Assembly: GCA_947579665.1 (NCBI GenBank) | Contig: OX388345.1 | Location: forward strand, 74,701,454-74,765,453 | Length of the DNA stretch: 64,000 nt | Origin: Sympetrum striolatum | Taxonomy: Eukaryota; Arthropoda; Insecta; Odonata; Libellulidae | Direction of reading: 5' to 3' | In this document: positions 34,744 to 46,990 of the stretch, piece by piece | Numbering within the stretch: the stretch's first letter is position 1 | Layout: each line of letters begins with the position of its first letter | Translations under genes and position numbers: made by a program | The notes under the pieces: generated by a model | Told to the model about the DNA's origin: nothing | What the model saw: only the letters and a program-made list of their open reading frames with translations | The model's database searches: none

Positions 34744-37384
34744 GTCTATATATGTGACGTAAGTTCATCTTTAAAACAGCTCTAATGCTTCAGAATGAGA
34801 AGACTGAATATAATATTTCATTGGCATACTGGATTAGCTGGTTGTTATTTAATTTCCACGTTAATACCTCTAGATAGTATTTATTTTGAAACATATTTCC
34901 CGTTAAACCAACTGTTCATTTAATGTCTATTTCAATTTAAACGCGACATTTAATCCAGCGCAATGTCAGTTTATGATGCATTTGATTATATCCGTAAGTC
35001 GCACCCTTCGAAAATATCAAAGTTTACGCTTTTATTTCATCGCATGGCCAAGAGCGTTATTTCGGAATTACGAACTTCCTATGGAATGGAAGTAAGGAAA
35101 AGGTATGAAAATGCCCGTTCATTTCTTTTCGCGCGTGCCCCCTCAAGTCGCGTGGTTTTCGAGTGACGCGAAGATCCGCTCCGAAAATTCCATTCGGTCC
35201 TCGATGCATCAACGTTAATCGAGTGGTCTAGGACCACCAATCCTTTTTCTCGTTTCCGGGAAGTCGGTTTGCCGATTATCTCTCGTTTATTCCGGGTTGT
35301 TAGAGATTACTGCTCTGGCGGGCGGTTCCTGCATCCGGACTATTGAATTGAGTTTTCCTCGCTCCGAAGCGATTCTCACCATGTAAACTGCTAAATCACT
35401 TAGCGCTAACGTGTTCGCTCTGTTTTTCTGTGTCCTAGTATTTATTGCAACGAAATTTCTTTTGTCAGCCTTAGTGGAGGGGAATGTTCATAGAAACCGT
35501 CTCAATTTAGCCGTGAATTAGACCCTACTTTATTTTTATATTTCTAATGCATAGCATTTCCTGAGTTTCATTCATAGCTCTTTTAATTAAACTTTTGATA
35601 CCCTAGTCCCTACACACATATTATTCCCTAGTCTACACACATGAGGTATGTATATGCTTAAAAACTGTTCTAATACTTAGCTTCTGAACGGTTTCTGGAT
35701 ATGTTGTTTCCAGTGTCACACTGGGTTAGTATATTCGTGTATTAATTTCTGTGTAGTTAACTATCTGTCTGTTTTGAGATAATTGCCTACAACTGTCATA
35801 AGATAGTAGAATAGAATATAATCGACTTTATTGGGTCATTGAATTAATTATCAATTATTTAATTAATTTAACCTTTTGTTATTTTATAAGATGATAATTA
35901 TAGAAGAAATAATATATATATATAAAGCCTTAATAATGAAAATAAGATAAAAACCTATGTGGATTCACGAAAATTTAATTCTAGTACTTAGGAAATTATC
36001 TTTATTTCAATAAAACACCCACAAGAAAAGGGATGTAAAATAATAGCGAAATATACCTATAGTAAAAGTTAAATTTTCTTATTAGAAGGGATGAATTTCT
36101 CTGTGATGAATGAATTTCTGGGAAAGGAAAACATCAGCAATGTATAAATACAAGTAAAAGGTATAACACAGTGGGATAAAGTTTCCATTCCGGCAGAAAT
36201 TAACAATTTGAAAATATACGAAAGTATTAATAAAAAACCTAGGACGATTTAGTAAACAGTGAATTCAACAGCCCGAGGATTTTTTTGGGGTCCTTACCGC
36301 CTCTACTATTTGCTCTCAAAACCTATGGAGAGTAATGTGGGTTACAAGACAAGATGAGGATTGAGGTAGTTCGAATTTCCATCACTCCCTTAGCTAGTGT
36401 ACTTCTTGTGCACTTAGTACACGTATGTGCTGCAATTGGCATGGATCCACGAATAAAACTCATCATAGCAGTCAATTAAGAGTGACCTGGAGATAAGCCA
36501 ATAATCCACATTAATTCATATCTCAAGACCTGGGATTCAATCATAGTCGCGGATAAGACTGAGATATAAGTAAATGGTAGGTGACTTTCTCTTTATCACG
36601 TACCAAAAGACAAATGATAAACCTAAAATTCCTCAGGCTTCTGCAGCAAAAACATTATTCTTTCTATTCCTTCTAAAGGAACTTGGAAAGGAAAATATTC
36701 TCTTTAAAATATGGTCGTAGTATCTCATGGATGTCAGTAAAACATGTTGGAGTATTAAATGCTTTGACTCACTTGGCTGAGGTTACACATTCCAACAGAA
36801 GTTTTCCTAGCGGTGATTCACCAAAGGTTCCCGGTTGTTAAGGTTTATCTTGTCCTCCATTCTCTTCCTTTCTATAATTCAGGATTGAATTTCTATTAGG
36901 CGAATAAGTGCTTCGAATTGAATATTTTCAGTTATCTCGGCTCTAGTACTCACTCGTAAAATAAGACGGTGGACGATTCCAAGGTAAGCTTTTTGAAGTA
37001 GTGCCAAGGATTTTATAGAGAGCGTTTTCCCACATCTCGTTGGAATGATGCACGTTTCGTTGAAGAACTTTGCTCTTCTTAGAATAATATTTTCTTTGCT
37101 CGAAGCCTTATTGATAATTTTGTAATAGTTTGGGGAAAGTTGAGATTGTCTCTTGTCTTTTGGTATATCTTTATCGGTGTAATTTCATTAAGGTTGTGGT
37201 ATCGGATCTGTGTGTTCCCTTCTCTAATCGGTGGGTACTTGTTTGGGTGGTGTTGTTTAGCTTCTGCTTTTGCATGCATGTTTGCTAACAAACTAATGGA
37301 TTTGACGTGTTAGTCATCTCTGCTGCGTTACTACACATATCACTATAAATGACCATCCTTCTAACTTATTGCTGTTTTATCTCG
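34744..37384. other. No recognised gene
   Basis: Mostly AT-rich. A fragment at 35815-35850 resembles family I, and GACCTGGGATTCAATCATAG near 36530 resembles a SINE B-box region. Two splice-like open stretches (34956-34994 and 36941-36985) were considered and rejected because their phases do not fit. Confidence 0.5.
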
Positions 37385-37490
37385 AATATGAATAATTCCT
37401 CTCCCAGATAGAGGAAGATCCCGGGTTCGATCCCTGGCCCTGTCAGACTTTTTTCGAGTCCGTTTTTCCTTGTAAACTATCAAAATAAAA
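37385..37490 (+). repeat. tRNA-derived SINE, family F copy 1
   Basis: GAAGATCCCGGGTTCGATCC is a perfect B-box region, followed by CTGTCAGAC and the tail GAGTCCGTTTTTCCTTG. The tail matches 56184-56275 and, more loosely, the minus-strand copy at 56035. The A-box half is decayed. Confidence 0.7.
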
Positions 37491-38617
37491 AGCCATCTTC
37501 GTCGAAAGTTTTTCCTCTGAGTATCCTTTACTTTTTCGATTAACCGTTTGTTCATTCCTTTGAGTTGGTAAATTAACTTGGAAGAGAAGCAAGCCAAGGG
37601 TAATTACTTTTGAAAGCAAACATATTATCTTCTGCCTTTCACAGGTTTCAATACTAGATTTTTATAAGCTAGGTTGAAGGAGTATAGATTTCCGTCCGCG
37701 TTTTACGCAGTTTCCGCCTTAAAGAGACCTTTCCTATGTTAAACCTTGTTTATATGCAGTAATATTTATCATTGCGTCCGGCGTAGCCAGATTTCTTCCG
37801 TAATCAAGTTATGTTACAAATTTCCTCCTTCCTTCAAACTCAATAAAATTCGTTTTTACTCCATCAATGGAAGTAAAATTCACTACCGTAATACCAAAAA
37901 TAGATAATTTAATAGTTTGGAAACAGCTACCCAAGGTCTCTATTCCAGATTTACTGAAATTAATCCCTTTAACTAATCACCACGGGAATGATATTAAGCG
38001 ATCAACGGTTTTAATCCAAATTGTTTAATGTTTTCTCGGAATCGAACCGTACAGATTTCTGTACGCATCATTCATGCCGGTGCGATCCGCCGTCATTAAT
38101 TCGCACTCTTCCGAGGAAATCAGAACGGTGTTTCATTTTATATTTAGAATGTTTTCCACGAAGGACACGTTCTCATTTAGTGCGCTCTTTGTTTCGTCGG
38201 ATGCATTGAACCCTCTCGGAGGAAGCCTTAAAAACGGCGGTTGGATTTTCGTGTTCATTGCATGGGCGGAGTCCGCGATGATATCATTTTTAGCTCTCGC
38301 CCGGGGAAGCTTACGAGAAAAAATGCACTCGGTTCGCCTCGAATCTCCCTCATCTCCTCCGTCCGAGACTCCATGACGACGCGCGGAATTTCAGCGCAGT
38401 TGGCGTATCTCTGAGCGTCGCGAGTTGCGATGTGGAATTCTCTTCCGCTCTGCGTTTTCGGTCGCGCCTCGTTTGTCCGCGTACGGTTGCCTCGAGATTC
38501 TGTGCACGACTCGGAAGAACCTAGGCGAAGGAGGAGGATTTGTTCTAGCACCGCATAGACATCCGAATGATGCTCGGTTATCATGATAGTAGGAATAAAA
38601 GTATTCGTAAATTTAAA
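37491..38617. other. No recognised gene; CpG-richer at 38.0-38.55 kb
   Basis: Overlapping frames of 100-139 codons at 38.07-38.67 kb on opposite strands reflect CpG-rich DNA. None is recognised. Confidence 0.5.
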
Positions 38618-38872
38618 CAGAAAACTGAAACGCCTATAGCAGCTCGTTGGGTATAAATCCAAATATAAAAACAAATATTCTGTAAAAGTTTACGAAGAGT
38701 TTTGCTCTCATCATTGTCCTTCCATGGTTTTTATTTCCATTTATCGATGAGGATTATTTTTCGTTCACTTCTGCAGAAAACTGAAACGCCGCTAGCAGCT
38801 CGCGTGGTCTAAAAAACATTTTATCTAAAAGTGTACGAAGATGTATTCTCATCATTGTCTCTCCGCGGCTGC
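38618..38872 (+). repeat. 156-bp spaced direct duplication
   Basis: CAGAAAACTGAAACGCC occurs at 38618 and near 38774, each followed by TAGCAGCTCG, a GTAAAAGTTTACGAAG/CTAAAAGTGTACGAAG block and CTCATCATTGTC. About 100 bp is duplicated, with a ~156 bp period. Confidence 0.8.
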
Positions 38873-38924
38873 TTATATCTTATCCTTATGAATCCCATAT
38901 TATTAATTTGTCATTGGGTACAGA

Positions 38925-39175
38925 ATAGAGGAAAATGTATCTATCATTTACTTTTGTCACTCTTGCTCATGAGTATGATTACACAGAAGCCACTAAGCTA
39001 TTAGTACGCTGAATGTTGTACGCTGAATGTTGTACGCTGAATAGTGGAATTAATTAGTGCCTCTCCTCATGGAATGCCAAGAAAAGTGTCGCTCGTAGAG
39101 TCATTGTGCTTCACTCACGTAGACATGTTCCGCTCATAGCATTCTGACTTGGTGAGAGAAGCAAGAGCAAACAAT
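38925..39175 (+). repeat. Family B repeat copy
   Basis: Contains GGAATGCCAAGAAAAGTGTC, GTAGAGTCATTGTGCTTCAC, GACATGTTCCGCTCATAGCA and TTCTGAC in the family order. It also has a private 14-bp triplication, GTACGCTGAATGTT, at 39006-39045. Confidence 0.75.
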
Positions 39176-39879
39176 TGCCACTTCTAGTTTGTCCTTCCAC
39201 TGGCTATAAGAGAAACCAACTGAGTAGATTAGATTGGGATTTTGGTTTTACTGCATCCCCTGCCATACGCCCTGGCAGCTCGCAGGTTTTATATCTAAAT
39301 CTAACATTTTTCAGTTTCGCAAAAGTGGCAGAATTCGTGTCATAAAAAATGTTGCGCGTTACATTCCATTTCAATCTAAAATTTAATTTATGATTTATAT
39401 AAAATACATTGAAGCATTTGTAATAAACAATCTCGGTTGTAAACATCGATCATTTTTCACGGATAATTCAGTGTATCCAACTCCACGGCGTTTGTGAAAA
39501 GGTACGTAAGGAACTGGTCTAGAGAATAGTCGTTAGGTTCCATACCTTTTTTGTTCGGTGCAGTAATATTACCCCAGGTCAAGAGACATTTTCCGGTCAA
39601 CTTTCTCTACCTTCGATGCGTGAACCTAGGAACAGGGCCGTGACGAAGGCTGAGGCGGGGAGGTACCGTGAACGCCGATGCAGATAATAAGAATCCCTTT
39701 TTTTAGTGGAAAATAGTTAGAATAGAAAAATGATGCTTGTATATCAGAATAGGAAGAGGAAGAATTTGCTGAGGTAGCTTAGGTGACGTAATGAATGTTG
39801 CCTTCAAGAGGCATCAATAAAACAATAAGAAGTAATACATTAAAAAGACTGTAACTTCGGGTCTTTTTTTCCTTAGACT
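39176..39879. other. No recognised gene
   Basis: Nothing supported. An 80-codon minus-strand frame at 39204-39446 is not recognised. Confidence 0.5.
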
Positions 39880-40030
39880 ATTGGTATGGTATGGAATGGT
39901 ATTATTAAGAGTGCTTCGACAACTTAGATCATTTCGCGCATTGGATTCCACTGGGAATCAAACCCGGGACCGCTTTCACCAAAGGTAAACGTGCTGTCTA
40001 TTGTGCTGAATAACTGGAAGCTCCCACTCG
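39880..40030 (-). repeat. tRNA-derived SINE, family G copy 2
   Basis: On the minus strand GGGAGCTTCCAGTTATTCAG, CACAATAGACAGCACG, then TTTGGTGAAAGCGGTCCCGG and the B-box GGGTTTGATTCCCAG, with the tail GATCTAAGTTGTCGAAGCAC. The tRNA-like middle and tail match 15645-15770, and this copy keeps a fuller head. Confidence 0.75.
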
Positions 40031-41022
40031 CAGACTATTATAGAAACTAATAGGGTAGATTAGGTAAGGATTTTGGTGTTAATACACTCATTGCCATACG
40101 CCACGGAGTACTATATATATATAAATCCCTTTACTTCAGTAGCTCCTTCGTGTCAAATTTATGGAATTTAGAGTTCGAATCATTTCTCTTTTAACATCAC
40201 CAAACCTTCCGCTATTTGCTACCTTGGAGTGTTTCCAGCCTATGTACTCCCTCCACCAAATCGAGGCCGGTATAGCATCTACGTTATTCCAAAAGATAAC
40301 ATAATCTTAGCCGTTGCAGGGCCGCCTATTTAATTCGGCAGTCCCGAAATTTCAGGGAAAGGTCCGATCCGCACATGCCGTCGGCAAGCGGAAAAACCGT
40401 TTTCAAGGTCCAGTTTTTTTTATAATGGGAAATCAAGTTCTTGGGTAAGGGTTCCAAGGCCGGCACAGCCTCCCGTCCTTCAAGTCCCTCCGTGGACCCC
40501 GTGAAAATCCTCGACTCGTGTAACCCTATCCGTGTTGACCTCTGTCTGCTCGCCCTCGCGACTCTTCTTTTATTTTCCACGTTGGACGATAACCTTCCGC
40601 GAACGCAGCACGTGTGTTCGCACGCCGCGCGTGGTACTGAGCGGGAGTTTTTCTCAATTCCGGAATGCACTGACATTGAACTGATGGGGACTGTCGCACT
40701 CCAGATTTTAACCCCAATCCGGAATCTGAAGATCGGTGAATTTATGTTCCGAAAGATTTTTTAGCTGTAAATCCAACCGCTGTTGTATACGGTCGGTTTT
40801 CTTCCGGGTCCCGGTTCTTTCGGTTCATTTCGGTTTCGCCGATCCGGTTTATTCTGTGCTGAATATGCGGTACTATAATCCTCTTGAAATATTTTAAATA
40901 TTTGTATCCCTTGAATGAAATCGCGGTTAATTTGAGTAAAATAAATGGATATATTAATGTAATTAAAAATAATTGGAGTAAAAATGTTTGCATAAAAGAT
41001 TTAATCATGGAATGGTTTAAAT
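40031..41022. other. No recognised gene; CpG-richer at 40.33-40.70 kb
   Basis: Frames of 107 (+) and 116 (-) codons overlap at 40326-40764 and are composition-driven. Nothing is recognised. Confidence 0.5.
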
Positions 41023-41414
41023 CTGGGGTTCCCAACCTTTTAGCAACTGCGTACCACTTGAAATTTTTTATTGTTGGCGTACCAACAATCCTTTATTTTT
41101 TTAGAAACATTTATTTATTGTTATCGGAAAGATTTATTATTTAGAAAGAAAAATTTATTTATTTTTATTGGAAAAGTGCCAAATGGCTCGTTTTATTTTA
41201 ATTGAATTACCGATAAAACTTCATATTTAATTATTAATGCACTTGTATTGTTTTTTTCAACCCTCTATCACGACAACAGTAAATACACATACAGATTTTT
41301 TTTTCAATTTTGCTTGCTCACGCACCTTACTAGAGGCCCTTACTAGCCTATCGCTCGTATCACCTTCGCGTACCACCTGAAACGTTCCCGCGTACCACCG
41401 GTTGGGAACCTCTG
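41023..41414. mobile_element. hAT-like MITE, 392 bp
   Basis: The ends CTGGGGTTCCCAACC and, reversed, CAGAGGTTCCCAACC are typical hAT terminal sequences. Subterminal GCGTACCAC words occur several times near both ends. Flanks are GTTTAAAT (41015-41022) and GTTTAAAC (41415-41422), an 8-bp target duplication with one change. The body is AT-rich with no transposase. Confidence 0.85.
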
Positions 41415-42130
41415 GTTTAAACTATTGAAGTATAAACAATAATTAGGCATAAGTACGCATGATTTGAAAGTGTAAATTATGTTATGTTAAGTTATGTTTC
41501 CTTCGGGGGTACTTCCTCTCATGCACTAGGAAAGTATCTTGATTTCATTCAATATTTGTCTCATTCAAAAAATAAGCAGCATCCTATTAATGGTCAGCCT
41601 TCACGTTTGTGTTCGCGAACTTTCGCGAGCATCCTCACGAACATTCGTTCGCGGGGCAGACACTCGTCAGCCGTGGTGTCACTACGTCGCAGGCACAGTG
41701 AACTGAGTCAGGGGGGAAACACGGAACGAGTGTGTCTCTCCTAAAGCTCTAACTCACTCAGGAAACCCGTATTCATTAAGATTTCGCCGACGGGAATCCT
41801 ATTTGAAACGTTTACATCAGGTTTGGCGGTTACCATGGATACGGCGTCCCAGGACAAGCTTCGAAGAATTGATTTTGCGCGGATGCGTGAATCTGCCGGA
41901 GAACGGGAGGTTTAGGCTTTCTCTCCGTCCCGGATATTCTTTTTTTAGGCTCTGCCAACTGTTCGTACATCAGCACGCTCTCTGTGTAAGAGTTCTACAC
42001 CAAGATGTTGGAAGAACTTGAGTATGTTTTTATAATCTTAAGTGCTTAAGTTTTTTGACAAACAAGATGACAGTTTCTCCTAGGATAGCTGCAGTAATGG
42101 TATTAACCTTAATCAATTTCATTATTGTTG
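41415..42130. other. No recognised gene
   Basis: Frames of 72-86 codons at 41.48-42.02 kb are not recognised. The first contains only simple TATGTTATG-derived residues at its start. Confidence 0.5.
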
Positions 42131-42255
42131 GAGGTTTCAATCTCCAAAAGCCGTCTTTGTCGGCGTTCCTCCTCTCGCTTCTCGGTAGTCGGAGAAAGCA
42201 AGAAAGGAATGCCGCACTTTTATTGAACCCAAAGTACTTTTCAAAGGCGATGCCT
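42131..42255 (+). repeat. Family C repeat, copy 2
   Basis: Nearly identical to 3582-3708, including CTCCAAAAGCCGTCTTTGTC, CTCGGTAGTCGGAGAAAGCA and GGAATGCCGCACTTTTA. Same orientation as copy 1. Confidence 0.75.
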
Positions 42256-42554
42256 CCGTCCTCAGGGGTCGTAAGAATCGATCTTGGATAATCCTAGTTA
42301 TTGGCTACATTTGACCGCAATATATCAATAGATAAAACAATACCCCATAACACACCTGATATTACACTGATAATCAAATATTAATCCCTTTATCTGTCAA
42401 CATGGAAAAATGGAGGTATTATAGGAGAACTAAATATCAAGAGCCGGAAAATATATTAAGGATATAGTATATGAAACAAGTTAAAATAGGATAGTAAATT
42501 CTCTACTATAGTGTAATCAGCTTCTAGTATTATCTAAAGGAAATTTTCGATTAT

Positions 42555-43360
42555 CTACTTCTACATCTACATTAATAACCTGCGAGCCGCCTTTCTACGT
42601 GCGGCAGTGGATGTAAACTCCAGTTAATCTAAACTACTTCTTTACTCGGTTATCGTCACGTATCGTTCGCGAAAAGAATTAATTTTTAAAACGATTCGTC
42701 CTAGCATCTATTTCTCTTAACTTACGTTCATTATCGGATCGACCGAGGTAACAGGGGGGTTGCATGATACCGGTTGTATCTTCCACAAATGTAGTTTTCC
42801 TGAATTTATGAAGCAATCGCAGCCTAGCTTCCAATCTCCTTTCTTTCAAGGATTCCCAACTTATGTCTGAGAACATTTTTGTAACGCTTGCTTTTTTATC
42901 GTAGCATTTTTTAACAAAACAAATCGCCTTACGCTGCACTTTCTCGAGTTCGCGGGTACACGCCTCATCCGCCGGATCCCATATACTTGCCGCATATTCC
43001 AGAAAGGGTCTGACCAAGGTAAAAATAACATCGCTCTCTCATTTTTTCATCGCATTTACCGACAATACGCTTTACAAAGAAAAGCCTTTCTAATGCTTTA
43101 CCACAGATTTTTCGAATACGCGTGCTCCAATTTAAGTTATTAGTAAGGCTGATCCCGAGATATTCAATTGAATCTACTACGTTTATATGAATCCTGTTTA
43201 TTTAGTACGGGTGATTCGGACGCATTTTTTCCTTTCGAAGAAATTAACTACGGATCTTTTACCTATATTGATATCTAATTCCCATTTTTTGCACCACCTT
43301 TGGATGAGGACTAAATCGTTATAAATATAAGGGCAAGTTTGAGCCGTATCATATTCATTA
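42555..43360 (-). pseudogene. L2/CR1/Jockey-type LINE, 3' part of ORF2 and tail
   Basis: The minus strand encodes the C-terminal part of a non-LTR reverse transcriptase. From about 43360, NDLVLIQRWCKKWELDIN is the region before the thumb, then VVDSIEYLGISLTNNLNW is the 'YLG' block, then the 113-codon frame 43017-42679 with MVRPFLEYAASIWDP, LEKVQRKAICFV, a KASVTKMF block and a final W-SL-RR motif. Stops and one frameshift near 43020 break the frame. Downstream, 42630-42555 reads as a 3' end with CTGCCGCACGTAG and a terminal GATGTAGAAGTAG run, a known tail type of arthropod LINEs. The upstream polymerase core and the endonuclease are missing, a usual 5' truncation. It is inactive. Confidence 0.85.
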
Positions 43361-43535
43361 TAATTAAAAAGGCAGTTATCATTTCAGTATACCTTAAATT
43401 CTGATATAATTTAAATTTTGAAATATAAAAAACTATTTTTAAAACCGAAATTATTTTTCTTTTGGAGTGCTTGGTATTTATAACCGTACCACTGAATGAT
43501 CCTGCAGTGGGGAAGGAAAGCAATGAAACATACTT

Positions 43536-43615
43536 ATAATAAAAAGATCTTTATTTCATGACGAGATTGAGACTAACAAGCATCATCTTACATCTAACCC
43601 CAATTACGTACTTCT
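43536..43615 (+). repeat. Family I repeat end, copy 3
   Basis: AATAAAAAGATCTTTATTTC, ACGAGATTGAGACTAA and TACATCTAACC, in the order seen at 5918 and 23695. Confidence 0.65.
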
Positions 43616-45261
43616 ATATCATGAACTCAATATTTTTTTGCATATTCTTTCATTTCCCGACTTTTTTTACACATAAGTTATGAATGAATCATTACTTTGG
43701 ATTGAATTAAGCGAAGGCTTGTGGAGAATCGACGGAAATAGTGCAATAAAATTTGTGATTCTTCTGGAATCACGTATGATTTACGGTTCTGTAGTATCTT
43801 CGCAGGTCGAGTTTGACCGAGATTCAAAGATATCTAAGTTTGTCCAGGTGGTTCCAGTTTTGATTTAATGCAGGGACCCGAGATTGTGACGTTACCTCGG
43901 TTGTATTCATGCCATCCAAGGTTTCCACTTCTTGTTTTTCATGCAAATAAGCACGCAATCTTTCTGTGACCTCTCTTAATCATCTGAGGCTTCCTGAACT
44001 GAAATTAATAGCTCAGACTAATTAATTAATTCTACATCGCTACCACAAACATCCATTCAACGCTGTCACAGTAGGGACAACAACGACTGTGCTAATACAT
44101 ATGAGTGCAAACAAACTTTCCCTAGCCTTCAGTTAGGAGTGACTAAGGTGAATGCCATTACTCAGCATATTTCTCGCATCAGTAGTTTTCATGATATCTC
44201 ATCCGTGAATAGACTGGAGCAAAATAAACGATAGATACATTTTCTTCTATCCTGCGCTTACAGAGAAATGAAAACATTCCATTCTTCAAGGTATGGTTGC
44301 AATAACCACTGCTTTACATTCCTCCATTTTTTCAATTTTTTTTACGATTAATACTGGAAAACTCATGATGCATGCCATGTTTCCCAAGTAGTCCATGGAA
44401 CGGCGACCGTGTGTCGGGGTAAGCTTTGTCATAAATTTACCGTTCGCAGCTATAAAACATGCGAGTAACGCTGATCTGTACCAATCATGGCCGGATTGGG
44501 GCTCTTGTGTGTTTTAGTGCGTATACCAAACCCATAAATCTTTAATGTTCGTACTATCTGTACAAATTATTCCTCCGTGACTCCATGGTTTACTTCCATG
44601 CGTTTATCATCCGGATAAGGTCGTGATAGTTATGGTTTATTCCGAAACCATTGTAGATTACTAAATACCTGGAATCGGTCAAGTCGCAAAATTTAGGTTT
44701 CGTCGATTGTGTCAATATTTTAGTATGAATAAGTATTTTTTAATGTACGTTAACTATCTATTGATGCAGTTTTATTTTCAATAAAACAACTTTTATTCGC
44801 ATTTTAATTTCAGTATGAAATTACAATTACAATTTCTTTGTTTGCCGCGTAGGATGCTTTTATAAGATTTTTCTGAATTATATATGGTATTCCAAAATTT
44901 TATATTAATACGTGTGAATTTTTGTGAATCTTCGTAAGAAGGATATAATTAGCTGAGAAAGTAGAATCTTTTAATTTTCGAGAACACTAATTTGCACTAA
45001 AATTCTTATGATGGGAATAAATCTTCTAAAACAAAGCGCAGAATTCCAATCTTCCATAAATAAAGTTGTTACTAACAAGGACCAGGACAGTGTATCATAC
45101 TTATTTATTTGAACAGGGATTGGAAATAACTTTGTACGTAAAGTCGTGCGGCTTTAAACCAAAAGAAAAATATAAGTGAAATATAGCAACTCTATAAATG
45201 ATTGACTATATGACGACTATTTATAACTGGGAATCTAACTCCCATGGAATAAAGAAAAATA
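43616..45261. other. No recognised gene
   Basis: AT-rich, with only frames under 70 codons. Nothing recognised. Confidence 0.55.
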
Positions 45262-45354
45262 CCCTTTGTAATTTCCACATTACATTATTTAGATTTCTGT
45301 TTCAGCGCAAAGCCATCTTCAGGTCACAAATACAGAAAATGCAATTACAAAGTG
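45262..45354. mobile_element. Foldback element, copy 2 of the GTTTC-loop class (degraded)
   Basis: CTTTGTAATTTCCACATT at the left pairs imperfectly with AATGCAATTACAAAG at the right. The loop has TTTCTGTTTCAGC, then AGCCATCTTCAGGTC, the module seen at 23239, 49058 and 56677. Confidence 0.6.
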
Positions 45355-45594
45355 TTTTTTCTGTATTGCATCATGGCTTCCCACAATGTTCGGTTGGAAA
45401 TGATTGATTATATTAGGCCTCCCACTTTCTGGATTGCTATTCTACCATATGTATTTGAATGCGGCGTACTTTAAACTTCAGAATAGTACAGTTCCACTGA
45501 ACGTAGAAAAGTCCTTTATTATCTTATAATCTTCTGACTTTGAGAATTCTTTTTCAAATTTTCATTGTTTCAACTTTAGTTTATTAGGTGAGGG
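45355..45594. other. No recognised feature
   Basis: Short unassigned stretch between the foldback element and a family B copy. Confidence 0.5.
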
Positions 45595-45880
45595 AATATG
45601 TATCTGCTATTTACCTTTGCCTGTCTTGTTTCTGGCTAAGGTAATGTGATAGCTAATGAAGAATGAGTGATGATAGAATCCATCTTGGTTTGAATTCAGA
45701 GTGTTATTCATAGATTCTTTCGCTGTTTTTTTCGCCAGCTCGTTAAGAACCGCATTGGCAAATGACCTCACTCCTCATGCTATATAGTAAACCTCGTGCT
45801 CTCTCCTGAGCTTTTCGCAGCTAACGTTGGAGGCGTTGAGGTATGCACCAGCCTTCGATTTGACGCAAACATATTTTTTT
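45595..45880 (+). repeat. Family B repeat copy, diverged
   Basis: GTTATTCATAGATTCTTTCG, CAAATGACCTCACTCCTCAT and GGTATGCACCAGCCTTCG match the second half of family B. The front is more diverged. Confidence 0.6.
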
Positions 45881-46934
45881 CTCTTTCCTACACTTATAAG
45901 GATCGCATTCGAAAGAGGCGTGACCTCTTCCGATTCGTAAATCCCTCTTTATTGTCCTTCTCCACCAGTTCGTCCTCGTTTCAGAAAACGATTTAATTCG
46001 CCGCCATAAACGACTCAGGTCGAAAAAGAAAAGTAAGACGTCCCTTACCTCGTCAATACCTATGAGCGTAAATAACCTCCGCGAGATTTACGGTTCCACC
46101 GTCGTCGTGGGACAAATTACTAATATTCATTATATTCCTCCGTCCGCTTGATTTATCGAGCAGCGTTTCCCCAAACGCTCCCCGCGACGTCGTTTATCCT
46201 CAGCGAACCAGATTCGGTCGAAAAAAAAATGAAAGCCCCCCGTCAGCCGATTCAAATCTGCGTGATTCCCCGGATTCATCGCCGATGTAATACGCCTCGT
46301 TATTTTATGAGACCACTTTCGCGGATACAGCCTCACGCAGTATTTCATGCCGTTAAGTGGCGTTTATAAATGATCCGGAGGCTCATTTATGCCAGTTCGA
46401 GGACTCTTTCGAGTTCTCCATCTTTTTTTCGATACCTTGCCCAATCGCAGCTCGCGAATTTCGATCAACGACAACGGTCGGCCTTTTAATGCACCCGTCT
46501 TTGGTAAGTGTTTCCCAAGGCAGGGTCTTCGGAGTTGGTCGCATGCCCCGGCTGCTTTTTCTGTACGACTCAGGAAGGGTCCTTGGTGGCATTGAGAGTC
46601 AGAATCTCACGGGCCGTACTTGAAATTTTGATCGTTTGTTACGCGACTGAGATGCCGATAACCTTCGCGTTTGATATTTCGACCGGAAGCTTCCGGTGTT
46701 AAGCAATGCGTATTTGGTTTTAATTTAAATCACTGCGGCGATGGCCTCCGTTGCAATCGCTGCACGTGCAAGGTATGCTTTTCTTTTGCAAGGAATGTTT
46801 TTTAGGTTATTTGGAACCTTCGGGAAAGTGCATCGGCCATGAAAGGTTTTCTCATATTCCATAAATGTAACCGGTGGTCATTGAACATTGTAGGCTAATG
46901 TGAAGGTCTCGCTGATAATCCAATTAAATTTTAA
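45881..46934. other. No recognised gene; CpG-richer at 46.0-46.7 kb
   Basis: Overlapping frames of 64-88 codons on both strands. A splice-bounded open stretch at 46451-46503 was considered and rejected because its phase does not fit the other candidate exons. Confidence 0.45.
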
Positions 46935-46990
46935 TTAGGCCCTGGGTTTGAGTCCCGCCTAACAAGGTTTTTCGCGGATCGGTCATGGTT
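46920..46990 (+). repeat. SINE B-box fragment
   Basis: TTAGGCCCTGGGTTTGAGTC, then CCGCCTAACAAGG, looks like the T-arm and 3' edge of a tRNA-derived head. The A-box part is not recognisable. Confidence 0.4.

Noticed and set aside
34956..34994. Short open stretch before GTAAGTCG (AMSVYDAFDYI)
   Set aside because: Weak acceptor, only 39 bp, and exit phase does not match the next candidate exon.
36941..36985. Short open stretch before GTAAGCTT
   Set aside because: Entry phase does not fit the exon at 32045-32099, and there is no other support.
42679..43017. A host gene for the 113-codon minus-strand frame
   Set aside because: Its LVRP-type, LEYA, W-P and VQR-A motifs are those of LINE reverse transcriptase C-termini, and neighbouring LINE blocks and a LINE tail flank it.
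46451..46503. Splice-bounded open stretch (SRISINDNGRPFNAPVF)
   Set aside because: Acceptor and donor look fair, but it leaves phase 1 and would put 54415-54489 in a frame with a stop; also in a CpG-rich block with many open frames.
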